Source: Candidatus Bathyarchaeota archaeon B24 (GTDB lineage: Archaea; Thermoproteota; CALKCG01; B24). From it: DNA of 64,000 nt. The stretch lies in assembly GCA_001593865.1 (NCBI GenBank), contig LUCB01000004.1, positions 26,897 to 90,896 of the forward strand. The letters run 5' to 3'. The notes beneath the pieces are model-generated. The model made no database searches. It was not told the origin of the DNA and saw only the letters and a program-made list of their open reading frames with translations. The stretch's first letter is position 1. The number at the start of each line of letters is the position of its first letter. The translations under genes were made by a program, and so were the position numbers. Positions 7,613 to 15,804 of the stretch are shown here, in pieces.

Positions 7613-8956
7613 GTGGTATGCAAGATGGATGAGAAGATTACGATAGTCGGTGCAGGTAGCCATTTCACGCTTGGGCTACTTGGAGACCTATACAGGGTGA
7701 ACGACCTATGGGGTGGCGAACTCGTGCTTTACGATATCGACGAAGAGAGAGCTAAGGCCATGGAGAAGATAGTTGAAAGAGACGTGAAACGTCGTGGTGT
7801 AGAACTTAAAGTAAACGCTACATCAGATAAAGTCGAGGCTTTAGAGAACTCAGACTTCACCATAGTAGCGATAAGAGCCGGAGGTCTTAAAGCACTCAGG
7901 AATTTTCTAGAGATACCGCTCAGACACGGGATCCTGCAGGTCGTAGGCGACACGGTCGGACCGAGCGGAATACTTAAGGGATTGTTCGAGATACCAGCTG
8001 TCCTCGAGATAGCTAAAACCCTCGAAGACCTATCTCCTAAGGCACTCATGATAAACTTCACAAACCCTATGACCCCGATATGCATGTCTGTACTAAAAGC
8101 CACTAGAGTGAAAATCATCGGATTGTGCCATGGAGTCTACGATGTCATGCGGCTGGCCTCGAAGCTCCTCGACCTAGAGTTCGACGGGATAAAGCTGGAG
8201 GCCGGTGGGATCAACCATCTGACCTGGGTTACGTCGATGAAGTACCAAGGGTCAGAGGTTTTAGATGATTTCAACCGAGCGGTGTTAGAGGGTAAACGGT
8301 GGAATATCCTAAAGGCTCATCCATACATGATCGGCAGACAGCTTTTGAAGGCCTATAAGCACCCGACTACGGCAAGCGACAGGCATATCGCAGAGTTCTT
8401 CCATTACCTCTACGAATGGTTTAGAGACCCAGAGATAGGTGGTATACTGAAAAAGGTAAGTAGGTACATAGACTATGAGAGACTGACCCTCTCTGATAAA
8501 GTAATCGAGAATGCGGAGACACGATGGAGATGGCTCCTCAGGGCCGCTAGGGGAGAAATACCCGTCAAGGTCGAGCCGTCATACGAAGCAGCTATGGATA
8601 TAATATCCTCGATAGTTAATAATAAACGTAGAGAGCTGATCGCAGTCAACCTATCTAACGACTTCTACATAGATGGGGTACCAAACGGGTATGTGGTGGA
8701 GGTCCCGGGAACTGTCGACGGAAATGGGGTGAAGGGTAAACCGGTCAGAGGGCTCTCGACATCTGTGACGGTGATACTCAATATGCATCTTAAAAAGTTC
8801 GAGCTTCTAGTGCAGGGCATATTAGAGGAGAGTAAAGACCTAGTCCTAGAGGCCATGGCTCTAGACCCCTTAACGACATCGCCTGAGAAAGCCGAGGTGA
8901 TTCTGAGAGAATTTCTAGAAAAATCTGGAGACCTACTAGCTATAGATTTGAAGTAG
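7613..8956 (+). CDS. Glycoside hydrolase family 4 (NAD+- and Mn2+-dependent alpha-galactosidase/glucosidase type)
   Basis: GH4 enzymes split glycosides through NAD+-mediated oxidation at C3 with a metal ion. The N-terminus is a Rossmann fold (ITIVGAGSHFTLGLLGDL). Next come MINFTNPMTP, then GLCHGVYDVM, whose Cys binds metal, and GGINHLTWV, whose His is the second ligand. The protein is 447 residues, full length for the family. A GTG start is given; ATG 7625 (MDEKITIVGAG) fits the family equally well and may be the real start of a nearly leaderless message. Sugar type and any phosphorylation requirement are unresolved. Confidence 0.88.
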   Translation: MVCKMDEKITIVGAGSHFTLGLLGDLYRVNDLWGGELVLYDIDEERAKAMEKIVERDVKRRGVELKVNATSDKVEALENSDFTIVAIRAGGLKALRNFLEIPLRHGILQVVGDTVGPSGILKGLFEIPAVLEIAKTLEDLSPKALMINFTNPMTPICMSVLKATRVKIIGLCHGVYDVMRLASKLLDLEFDGIKLEAGGINHLTWVTSMKYQGSEVLDDFNRAVLEGKRWNILKAHPYMIGRQLLKAYKHPTTASDRHIAEFFHYLYEWFRDPEIGGILKKVSRYIDYERLTLSDKVIENAETRWRWLLRAARGEIPVKVEPSYEAAMDIISSIVNNKRRELIAVNLSNDFYIDGVPNGYVVEVPGTVDGNGVKGKPVRGLSTSVTVILNMHLKKFELLVQGILEESKDLVLEAMALDPLTTSPEKAEVILREFLEKSGDLLAIDLK

Positions 8957-8958
8957 AT

Positions 8959-10200
8959 TCAAACGTCTTTTTCCAATACATCCTTAACCTTTGCCCAGAC
9001 GAGCTTAGAGAGTGTCCTAACAGGCACACCGGTGGATGCCGATATCCTCTTTAAATCTTCGTATTCAGGTTTAACTCTGACCAGACGGCCTTTGAGGTCG
9101 CGTGCAACCTTAACCCTAACCGAAAACTCCACATCATTCAGCTTAACCCTTAACCTCTTGACTTCTCTGGAAACCACATATCTCGGAGTCTTCAGAACCC
9201 GAACCCCCAAAGTACCTGTTTCCCTGATTATCGTCTCCAAGACCTCGTCTAACCTTTCGAGGCCGGCTATGACCTTTAATACATATCCCGGTCTGTTCTT
9301 CTTGGTGGTGGACGGGATTATGCAGACATCTCTGGCGCCGGATTTCATAAGCCTATCGACCGTATCACCTAGCACCTCGCCGCTGACATCGTCTAGGTTT
9401 GTCTCTAAGACATAGACCTCCTCGGCCACATATGGTAGTGGACCTTCACCGTAGACGAGCCGTAGGACGTTAGGTAGTCCAGGCAGGTCTTTAAACCCGG
9501 CGCCATACCCGACTTTAAGGGGCTTAATCAGCGGAGGAGAATAAACCGGCTCGTCTACAAGATTCACCAACACAGCCACGCCTGTCGGTGTGGCAAGCTC
9601 CCCTTCGGCCGGGCCGCCTTTAAACGGATACCGTCGAGACCTAAGTATCTCTAGAGTCGCAGGTGCAGGACTTACAAGATAGCCATGTTCGGTTTTGAAC
9701 ATACCTGAGCCTACGGCCACCGGGCTACCGTAAACTTTGGCGTCTCTGAATAAGTTTAAGCTGTCTAACGCCGCTGCGATACCAGCTATGTCGACCAACG
9801 TATCTGGAGAAGCCATCTCGTGAAGATGGAGGGTCTCGATGGGTTCACCGTGTATCAGGCTCTCAGCCTCCAATATCGTATCGACGACCCCCATGGCGAA
9901 GGTCTTCGCTTCGCGGCTGACCCCTATAGATTCCAAAGTCTTCACCAACGCATCCCGAACCTCAAGCCCCGTTCTATGGTGTTTCGAATCTTCTATTTCC
10001 ACCCTGAGAGAACCTGCTCTAAACCCCTGCTTACGGACTACGCTATATGAAACATCTAGATGCCTGACGCCTTCCATGCTCTCTTTAACGGATTCAGAAA
10101 GCTTTCTAAGGTCTAATTCGGCCCCAAGGTTTAATAGAGCAGACAGCATCATATCTCCGGAGACTCCGGCTAGAGAACAGTCGATGTATAAAACCCTCAT
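8959..10200 (-). CDS. larC: LarC, Ni-pincer cofactor nickel chelatase
   Basis: LarC inserts nickel into pyridinium-3,5-bisthiocarboxylic acid mononucleotide to make the Ni-pincer cofactor of lactate racemase and related enzymes. The 413-residue product begins with MRVLYIDCSLAGVSGDMM, the LarC N-terminus, and has LHLHEMASPDTLVDI and the late block LETNLDDVSGEVLGDTVDRL. It is divergent from larB across a 58-bp promoter region. LarE and LarA are not in this window. It is uninterrupted here; some bacterial LarC genes are split by a frameshift. Confidence 0.92.
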   Translation of the reverse strand: MRVLYIDCSLAGVSGDMMLSALLNLGAELDLRKLSESVKESMEGVRHLDVSYSVVRKQGFRAGSLRVEIEDSKHHRTGLEVRDALVKTLESIGVSREAKTFAMGVVDTILEAESLIHGEPIETLHLHEMASPDTLVDIAGIAAALDSLNLFRDAKVYGSPVAVGSGMFKTEHGYLVSPAPATLEILRSRRYPFKGGPAEGELATPTGVAVLVNLVDEPVYSPPLIKPLKVGYGAGFKDLPGLPNVLRLVYGEGPLPYVAEEVYVLETNLDDVSGEVLGDTVDRLMKSGARDVCIIPSTTKKNRPGYVLKVIAGLERLDEVLETIIRETGTLGVRVLKTPRYVVSREVKRLRVKLNDVEFSVRVKVARDLKGRLVRVKPEYEDLKRISASTGVPVRTLSKLVWAKVKDVLEKDV

Positions 10201-10258
10201 ATCAAGTCGGTTAAACTATGTAGGTGGGTTTTATTAAAATATACGTTGGAGGGGCGCT
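10201..10258. promoter_or_regulatory. Divergent larC/larB promoter region
   Basis: Only 58 bp separate the ATG codons of larC (minus) and larB (plus). The stretch contains an AT-rich core, TTTATTAAAATATA (10230-10243), that could serve as a TATA element in either direction. A GGAGGGG ribosome-binding site precedes larB. The compact layout implies coordinate control of the two cofactor genes. Confidence 0.55.
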
Positions 10259-11038
10259 ATGGAGGAAGTTTTGAGAAAACTAGCTAGAGGGGAGATATCT
10301 GTCGAAGAGGCCATCAGGACGCTAAAACTATTCGCGATCGAGAAAATCGGGGAATTCGCGCGTATAGATGTCGGTAGAGAGCTTAGGAGGGGGATCCCAG
10401 AGATAATACTTGCCGAGGGGAAGAGCCTCGAGGAGCTTTCTGAAATAGTCTTTAGAAGTATCGAAACAGCGGGCCGCGTGATAGTCAGTAGACTCGACGG
10501 TGAAATCATGGATAAACTAGCGAAGAAAGCCCGTAGAAGAGGGTTAAACGTCGAAGAGTATAGGAAGGCTCGTATGCTCGTCGTTAGGAAAACGCTAGGC
10601 AGACGGGAGACAGGTGGTAGAGTGGGGGTGATAACGGCTGGAACTGCGGACATACCGGTCGCAGAGGAAGCGAGTATCATCGCCGAGGAGATGGGGTGTA
10701 AAGTCTATAAGGTCTACGACGTAGGAGTGGCAGGGATGCATAGGGTGTTCGACGCCGTCAAGACCATGGTCGAGGCAGACGTAGACGTGATCATCGTAGC
10801 CGCCGGTAGAGAAGGCGCGTTACCTTCCATCGTAGCCAGTCTGGTAGATATTCCTGTCATAGGTGTTCCGACCTCTCAAGGATACGGATTTGGGGGCAGC
10901 GGTGTTGCGGCGTTGCAGTCGATGCTACAGTCTTGCCCTCTTGGACTTACCGTGGTGAATATAGACGCTGGAGTAGCAGCCGGGACTGTGGCGGCATTGA
11001 TAGCTAACAGAGCCGCCTATAGAGCGGGGGTAAAATAA
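10259..11038 (+). CDS. larB: LarB, Ni-pincer cofactor biosynthesis (PurE-related carboxylase/hydrolase)
   Basis: LarB carboxylates nicotinic acid adenine dinucleotide and releases AMP in the first step of Ni-pincer cofactor synthesis. The C-terminal half is PurE-like, with VGVITAGTADIPVAEEA, VIIVAAGREGALPSIVA and VPTSQGYGFGGSGVAAL. The N-terminal ~100 residues are the LarB-specific helical part. Length is 259 residues. The ATG lies after GGAGGGG. Divergence from larC supports the assignment over a purine-synthesis PurE. Confidence 0.92.
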   Translation: MEEVLRKLARGEISVEEAIRTLKLFAIEKIGEFARIDVGRELRRGIPEIILAEGKSLEELSEIVFRSIETAGRVIVSRLDGEIMDKLAKKARRRGLNVEEYRKARMLVVRKTLGRRETGGRVGVITAGTADIPVAEEASIIAEEMGCKVYKVYDVGVAGMHRVFDAVKTMVEADVDVIIVAAGREGALPSIVASLVDIPVIGVPTSQGYGFGGSGVAALQSMLQSCPLGLTVVNIDAGVAAGTVAALIANRAAYRAGVK

Positions 11039-11081
11039 ATTATATAATGACGTTATAATAGGGAATATTTTGTGATACTCC

Positions 11082-11612
11082 TTGAGCGGTGAAAAGCCCA
11101 AGATATGGATATTTAGAGACTATGAACGATGCAGCGGCTGTAGACGATGCGAGATAGCCTGCTCGATCAGGCACGAGGGTAGGATATGGCCTGAGGCCTC
11201 GAGGGTGAGGGTTTTCATGCCTATACCTGGTCTTGAAATACCTCATCTATGTACCCAGTGTCCTGGATATCCATGTGTCGAGGCTTGTCCCTTCGACGCG
11301 TTACTCGTCGATAAAAACACAGGTGCAGTTATAGTGGATAGAGATAAATGCACCGGGTGCGGGAAGTGCATAGACGCCTGCCCAGGACAGATTCCGTTCA
11401 TACATCCGAGGGACGGCTACGCGGTCATATGCGACCTCTGCGGAGGCGATCCTGAATGCGTCAAAGTTTGCGTGGAGGCAGGCTATAACGCCCTTATAAC
11501 GACCCCGAGGTCTCCGAGTGAGATCTACAAGGTCTACGCCAGAACTCCTCAAGACATCGCTAAAGACCTCGTCTCTAAGCTCTACGGTGAAGAGTGGGAG
11601 GGGTGGGTATAG
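11082..11612 (+). CDS. 4Fe-4S polyferredoxin, electron-transfer partner of aldehyde oxidoreductase
   Basis: The 176-residue protein carries several CxxCxxCxxxC-type clusters: CSGCRRCEIAC near residue 15, CTQCPGYPCVEAC near residue 60, CTGCGKCIDAC near residue 90 and CDLCGGDPECVKVC near residue 115. This is the HycB/DMSO-reductase-iron-sulfur type of subunit, probably with four [4Fe-4S] clusters. Its stop is followed immediately by the ATG of the aldehyde oxidoreductase gene, so the two are co-translated and probably form one electron-transfer unit. The start is TTG 11082. Confidence 0.9.
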   Translation: MSGEKPKIWIFRDYERCSGCRRCEIACSIRHEGRIWPEASRVRVFMPIPGLEIPHLCTQCPGYPCVEACPFDALLVDKNTGAVIVDRDKCTGCGKCIDACPGQIPFIHPRDGYAVICDLCGGDPECVKVCVEAGYNALITTPRSPSEIYKVYARTPQDIAKDLVSKLYGEEWEGWV

Positions 11613-13484
11613 ATGCCGTATGGATACTGGGGTAGGCTTTTAGAGGTAAACCTCTCGACCGAAGATGTGAAAACCCTTCAGGTCGATAAGAGGACGATGC
11701 GTAAATACGTGGGAGGGCGTGGGTTAGGTGTTAAGATTCTATGGGATAGACTCGGAGACCGGTGGGAGGAGATAGACCCGCTAGGACCTGATAATATACT
11801 ACTCATACTTACGGGACCTTTAACCGGTTATTACCCAGGTAGCAGGGTCTGTGTAGCAGGTAAGTCTCCTCAGAGTAACGGGGTCGTGGGCTCCACGGTC
11901 GGCGGCGAATTCGGTGTCGAGCTTAAATCCGCGGGATACGACGGGATCATCATAACGGGAGAGTCTGAGAAGCCGGTCTACCTGTGGATTAACGATGACG
12001 AGGTCGAGATTAGAGACGCCTCCCACCTATGGGGTAAAGAGGCGAAGGATACCCTAAGAATACTAACCAGAGAGCTGATAGACGAAATGTCGAAGAAGAA
12101 ACCCTTAAGAGGGTTATGCAAAGAACCCAGCATACTCTACATAGGTCCGGCTGGGGAGAGAAAGGTCAGGATAGCGGCCGTAGCTCATAAGCTAACTCAC
12201 GCTGCAGGCTATGGAGGCTATGGAGCAGTCATGGGTGCTAAAAAGCTTAAGGCTATCGCTGTTAAAGGCTCGGGACCGTTACCTGATGTCGCAGACCTGG
12301 AGGGGTTCAAGAAGCTTCTAGACAGTGTCTGTAAGGTGTTAATCAAAGAGTTTAGGATGCGGTACTGGGGTACTGGATGGGCGGGTTATACGGTAGGGGC
12401 AGATACCAGTAGCGAGCCTATAAGAAACTGGCAGGAGGAGTGGCATGATGAAGCCCGATTCGGAGTAAGCTTCTTCGAGAAGTATTGGATTAAACGGTTC
12501 TGGGGGGACTTCGGATGCCCGACGACCTGTCTAAAGATAGCTTTTATACGAAGTGGTAGGTTTAAGGGAGTCTTAACAGACAACCCAGACTACGAGTTGC
12601 AGGCTTATCTAGGCACAAACTTAGGTATATTCGACCCTGAAGGAAACATCTACCTCTCCTCTAGGGCGGATGAGCTTGGGCTATGCGGCATACAGACGGG
12701 TAACGTGATGGGTTTTGCGGCCGAGCTGTATCAGAGGGGGATCCTTACGAAGGATGATATAGGCTTCGAGCTTAAATGGGGTGATGTGGAAGCGTTCGCC
12801 AAGCTTCAGGAGATGATCGCGCGGAGGGAGGGGATAGGTGACCTGTTGGCTGAGGGCACATATAGGGCTGCTGTGAAGATAAGCGAGATGAAGAAGGTCG
12901 ACGTGATGCCTTATGCGATACAGGTAAAGGGTATAGGCGTAGGAGCACACGGAATCAGAAGTGGGTTAGACTACACCAAGCCCACAGCTTACGTATGCAG
13001 CCTGCAAGGCGGAGACCACACCTCGGTCTCGAACCTAGACGACCAGAATAGGCCGGGAGAATACGAGATGATACTGCTAGACTCCATCGTCGCATGCTGG
13101 TTCAACTACAAGAAGCAGTACTTGTACGAATTCTTCAAAGTAGTAGCCGGCTGGAACCTGACAGAAGACGAGTGGTATGGAGAGCTAGCGCCTAGGATAG
13201 CGGCTATACAGAGAACCCTACTCCTACTGGGCGGTCCAGATGCATACTGGGACCCGAGGATCCACGACGAAAACCCGCAGAGGTTCTACGAGCCCCTACC
13301 CTCTGGACCTAAGAAAGGCGCTGTAGTGAAGAGAGAAGAGATAGAGAAGCTTAAGAAAACCTACTACGAAGCCGCCGGGTGGGATGAAAACGGTCTACCG
13401 AAGCCGGAAACCCTGAAAAGACTAGGTATAACGGAGCTTGAAAAGGCTTTAGAAAGGATAAGGCATAGACTCGGACTCGCCTAA
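11613..13484 (+). CDS. Tungsten aldehyde:ferredoxin oxidoreductase family protein
   Basis: AOR-family enzymes oxidise aldehydes to acids with a tungsto-bispterin and pass electrons to ferredoxin. The 623-residue protein has the N-terminal domain (KYVGGRGLGVKILWDRL), pterin-binding blocks around GGYGAVMGAKKLKAI and ADELGLCGIQTGNVMG, and the cluster region DFGCPTTC near residues 292-299. The family's first ligand in CxxCxxxC is Asp in this protein. A later Cys (SIVACWF) fits the fourth ligand. The polyferredoxin gene directly upstream is the likely partner. Substrate cannot be inferred; this could be an uncharacterised AOR branch. Confidence 0.88.
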   Translation: MPYGYWGRLLEVNLSTEDVKTLQVDKRTMRKYVGGRGLGVKILWDRLGDRWEEIDPLGPDNILLILTGPLTGYYPGSRVCVAGKSPQSNGVVGSTVGGEFGVELKSAGYDGIIITGESEKPVYLWINDDEVEIRDASHLWGKEAKDTLRILTRELIDEMSKKKPLRGLCKEPSILYIGPAGERKVRIAAVAHKLTHAAGYGGYGAVMGAKKLKAIAVKGSGPLPDVADLEGFKKLLDSVCKVLIKEFRMRYWGTGWAGYTVGADTSSEPIRNWQEEWHDEARFGVSFFEKYWIKRFWGDFGCPTTCLKIAFIRSGRFKGVLTDNPDYELQAYLGTNLGIFDPEGNIYLSSRADELGLCGIQTGNVMGFAAELYQRGILTKDDIGFELKWGDVEAFAKLQEMIARREGIGDLLAEGTYRAAVKISEMKKVDVMPYAIQVKGIGVGAHGIRSGLDYTKPTAYVCSLQGGDHTSVSNLDDQNRPGEYEMILLDSIVACWFNYKKQYLYEFFKVVAGWNLTEDEWYGELAPRIAAIQRTLLLLGGPDAYWDPRIHDENPQRFYEPLPSGPKKGAVVKREEIEKLKKTYYEAAGWDENGLPKPETLKRLGITELEKALERIRHRLGLA

Positions 13485-13589
13485 CCGTTTTCTTTCCCTT
13501 ATTAAGACATCTAGTTTCCCGGTTTTTCTTTAAGGATTACAGGATAGACGTTTATTCAGGAGAAAGGGATATAAGGAAGGGGAATAAAC

Positions 13590-13656
13590 TGCTCAGCATT
13601 CGGCAAATTCTTCATCTGGGCTTCAGGTGTCCCCACCGGAAGCTCATCATCACATA
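13590..13656 (-). ncRNA. Box C/D guide sRNA
   Basis: In the 212-bp gap between the AOR and ogg genes the minus strand reads, in order: box C ATGATGA (13650-13644, overlapping an alternative GTGATGA at 13653-13647), a 17-nt guide, box D' CTGA (13626-13623), box C' ATGAAGA (13615-13609, one mismatch to RTGATGA), a 12-nt guide, and box D CTGA (13596-13593). Order and spacing match archaeal C/D sRNAs. By the N+5 rule the D' guide points to a C in a target reading GTGTCCCCACC. The D guide points to the second C in CATTCGGCAAAT, which looks like a 23S rRNA segment from memory. Ends are approximate. The rest of the gap is pyrimidine-rich terminator-like DNA after AOR. Confidence 0.8.
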
Positions 13657-13696
13657 TCCTACTACGGAGACGATACAGTTAAACTTAACGCCTAAG

Positions 13697-14350
13697 CTAC
13701 TTCAACACCTTACCGGTTTCCAGATACCATAGATAAAGGTCTAGCTCAGCCAAGTTTAAGCTAAGCCTCTCAGCCATCTCTCTAAGCAGTTGCTCTATCG
13801 CCAGATATCGTTTCCTCGTCAAAGTCTTCGGACGACTTAATACTCCATACCTAGTCAGCAGGTCTACTATATGGAAGTCTACGATGGCTACGTCCGTGAA
13901 ACCTATGTTCCTAAGAAAATGGCTCGCCTCCTTATAGCCTACCCCTCGTATGTTTTCCACAAGCCACTCTCTAACCGTGCTTCCGGAGCCGAGTTTCTCG
14001 ACTAACCTCCTTAAGGCATATGCGTAGCGTCTAGCCTCCACGATGTACCGTGCCCTAGCACGAGGATAACGATGACCAAGACTTCTAAGCCTTTCAGCTA
14101 GCTCAGATTCGGGAAGTGTTAGAAAGCCGTCTCCGATTGCCTCCTGGATCCTAATACTCCGCTCAGCGTTGAAGTTCGCGGTCAAGATGCAGAAGCATAA
14201 TTCCTTGAAGAGCTCACTACTCGGTTTTTTACTCAACGCTTTAAACTCTCTGATCCGGGCCTCGACCAACTGTCTAACATGGCTTCTTTTCAAACGTTTC
14301 ACCGCTTCAAGTAGTTCATCGAGCTTTGACGCGTTTTCGGTCTTACGCAT
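13697..14350 (-). CDS. ogg: 8-oxoguanine DNA glycosylase/AP lyase (archaeal Ogg2 type)
   Basis: This enzyme excises 8-oxoguanine and nicks the abasic site. The helix-hairpin-helix-GPD signature is present as NIRGVGYKEASHFLRNIGF, containing the catalytic Lys. It is followed by DVAIVDFHIVDLL, containing the catalytic Asp. The 217-residue length and the N-terminal FKELCFCILTANFNAERSI match the short archaeal Ogg2 enzymes, which lack the eukaryotic N-terminal domain. SfsA lies just upstream on the same strand, about 10 bp away. Confidence 0.9.
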   Translation of the reverse strand: MRKTENASKLDELLEAVKRLKRSHVRQLVEARIREFKALSKKPSSELFKELCFCILTANFNAERSIRIQEAIGDGFLTLPESELAERLRSLGHRYPRARARYIVEARRYAYALRRLVEKLGSGSTVREWLVENIRGVGYKEASHFLRNIGFTDVAIVDFHIVDLLTRYGVLSRPKTLTRKRYLAIEQLLREMAERLSLNLAELDLYLWYLETGKVLK

Positions 14351-14359
14351 GTAACATAC

Positions 14360-15118
14360 TCACCGTTCCCCAGGGTCGAGTTCAACCTTGAGGTCTGGGT
14401 CTTCAAGCCACACAGTCGAAGACATAGGTTCGTAACATATCCTGACTGCCTTTAACAAAACTCCGGCTTCAGAAGCCTGCTGTAATAGCGAAGCCATCTC
14501 AGGGTCACCTTGGACGTTAGGTTTAAACGCTTTAACATGCGGCAGAGCAGCTATGAACACTATAGCTCCGTAACCACCCTTCAAAACATGCTCCATAAGC
14601 GTTTTTACGTGGCGTCTTCCCCTGAGAGTTGGGCAGTCAGGGTACATGGCGTAGCCTCCATCACCACGTAGAACTGCGCTTTTAACCTCAAGGTACATCG
14701 ATCCACAAGTACAGGTAACGAGGTAATCTATCAAAGAGGAACCCAGCCTAACGTTTCTCTTCGATATAGCACATCCTTCAAGCCAAGGTATAGCCTCCTC
14801 AGACACTGCTTTCTCGAAAAACATCATCTGCATCTGCGCATCTATAAGCGCCGCTAAACCATCTTCCTCTATGGCGAACAACCTATATTCAGTTTTCCAG
14901 CCTGGCGGATTTCTTACACAGTAGCCCTTCCTCCCCATAACTAAGTACTCCCTAAGCCTACCCGTATTATTGATATAGGCCCTAGTAAAAGCCCCGGCTA
15001 GAGACACCTCCACCACAAACCTGTTTAAACGGTTAACTACCCTACACTCCACGACCCCTGGTATATCGCCAAGCCTACGACGCATAATTCCACTTTCCAC
15101 CGTTACGACCGTAGTCAA
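14360..15118 (-). CDS. sfsA: SfsA family DNA-binding/nuclease-like protein
   Basis: The 252-residue protein matches SfsA, originally named for sugar fermentation stimulation. It has an N-terminal OB-like part (FVVEVSLAGAFTRAYINNTGRL) and a C-terminal domain resembling restriction-type nucleases, with YLEVKSAVLRGDGGYAMYPD and RGRRHVKTLMEH. The E-x-K pair in YLEVKSA is the nuclease-like element. Its real function is uncertain in all organisms. It sits between ogg and the VapBC pair on the same strand. Confidence 0.88.
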   Translation of the reverse strand: MTTVVTVESGIMRRRLGDIPGVVECRVVNRLNRFVVEVSLAGAFTRAYINNTGRLREYLVMGRKGYCVRNPPGWKTEYRLFAIEEDGLAALIDAQMQMMFFEKAVSEEAIPWLEGCAISKRNVRLGSSLIDYLVTCTCGSMYLEVKSAVLRGDGGYAMYPDCPTLRGRRHVKTLMEHVLKGGYGAIVFIAALPHVKAFKPNVQGDPEMASLLQQASEAGVLLKAVRICYEPMSSTVWLEDPDLKVELDPGER

Positions 15119-15133
15119 AGAGACATGAGTATT

Positions 15134-15529
15134 TCAAAGTTCACGACTTGAAAATACTTTAACGTATTTACGCGCTACTTTACGAAGATCCGCATCGTCG
15201 GTGATGAGAATCATCCCGTTTTTGAGAGCCATATAAAGATATGATGCATCGTAAAAAGTGAGCCCCTCCTCTACGGCTAATTTTAATACCTCAAGCGGAG
15301 ACTCTACTTTTAAACACTTCATCTTCCCAAGCATCGTCACTAAAGCATCCAAAACCGTTAGAGAATCCTCTAAGGAGACTCTTCTAAAGACGTAGACGTG
15401 CTTCCAAACGGCATTTCCGATCTCATAGAGCGCAAGGTCTAAAGTGTATCCTCTCACCAATATATCGACCATCCCTCTGCCACACAGGTTTATTATAGAT
15501 GATGCATCAAACAGAAGCTCATCTCTCAT
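15134..15529 (-). CDS. vapC: VapC-type PIN-domain toxin
   Basis: The 131-residue protein is a PIN-domain ribonuclease. Acidic residues expected at the active site appear in LLFDASSII, LYEIGNAV, TFYDASYLYMA and ITDDADLRK. VapC toxins cut specific RNAs until bound by VapB. The gene overlaps the upstream vapB by 11 bases, the classic toxin-antitoxin arrangement. Confidence 0.88.
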   Translation of the reverse strand: MRDELLFDASSIINLCGRGMVDILVRGYTLDLALYEIGNAVWKHVYVFRRVSLEDSLTVLDALVTMLGKMKCLKVESPLEVLKLAVEEGLTFYDASYLYMALKNGMILITDDADLRKVARKYVKVFSSREL

Positions 15530-15749
15530 CTCTGCTCTCCCTCACAGCTCTAACCCAATTTTCTACACCGATTCTAGAGATTATTCCAGCAGCCTTCTCC
15601 ACCTTCTCCCTTAGAAGGGCCATGGTTCTCTTCTCGACCTCCGCCTCAAGAGCACGCCTGATTACTTCTGAAGGCTTTATACCCAGCTCAGCGAGTTTTC
15701 GTCTAAGCTCTTTGGGTATCTTAGCCGAGACCGTCACATACTCGGTCAA
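15519..15749 (-). CDS. vapB: VapB-type antitoxin
   Basis: This 76-residue protein begins with VTVSAKIPKELRRKLAELG, a short ribbon-helix-helix-like DNA-binding segment, followed by IKPSEVIRRALEAEVEKR and a helical tail expected to bind the toxin. It overlaps vapC. Autoregulation through its own promoter is usual for the family, but no clear operator was seen in the short upstream gap. Confidence 0.85.
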   Translation of the reverse strand: MTEYVTVSAKIPKELRRKLAELGIKPSEVIRRALEAEVEKRTMALLREKVEKAAGIISRIGVENWVRAVRESRDER

Positions 15750-15804
15750 AAGACCACCTAAAAGGTAGTATAAATAATGTAGTATAAAAATTGCACTACC
15801 AAAG

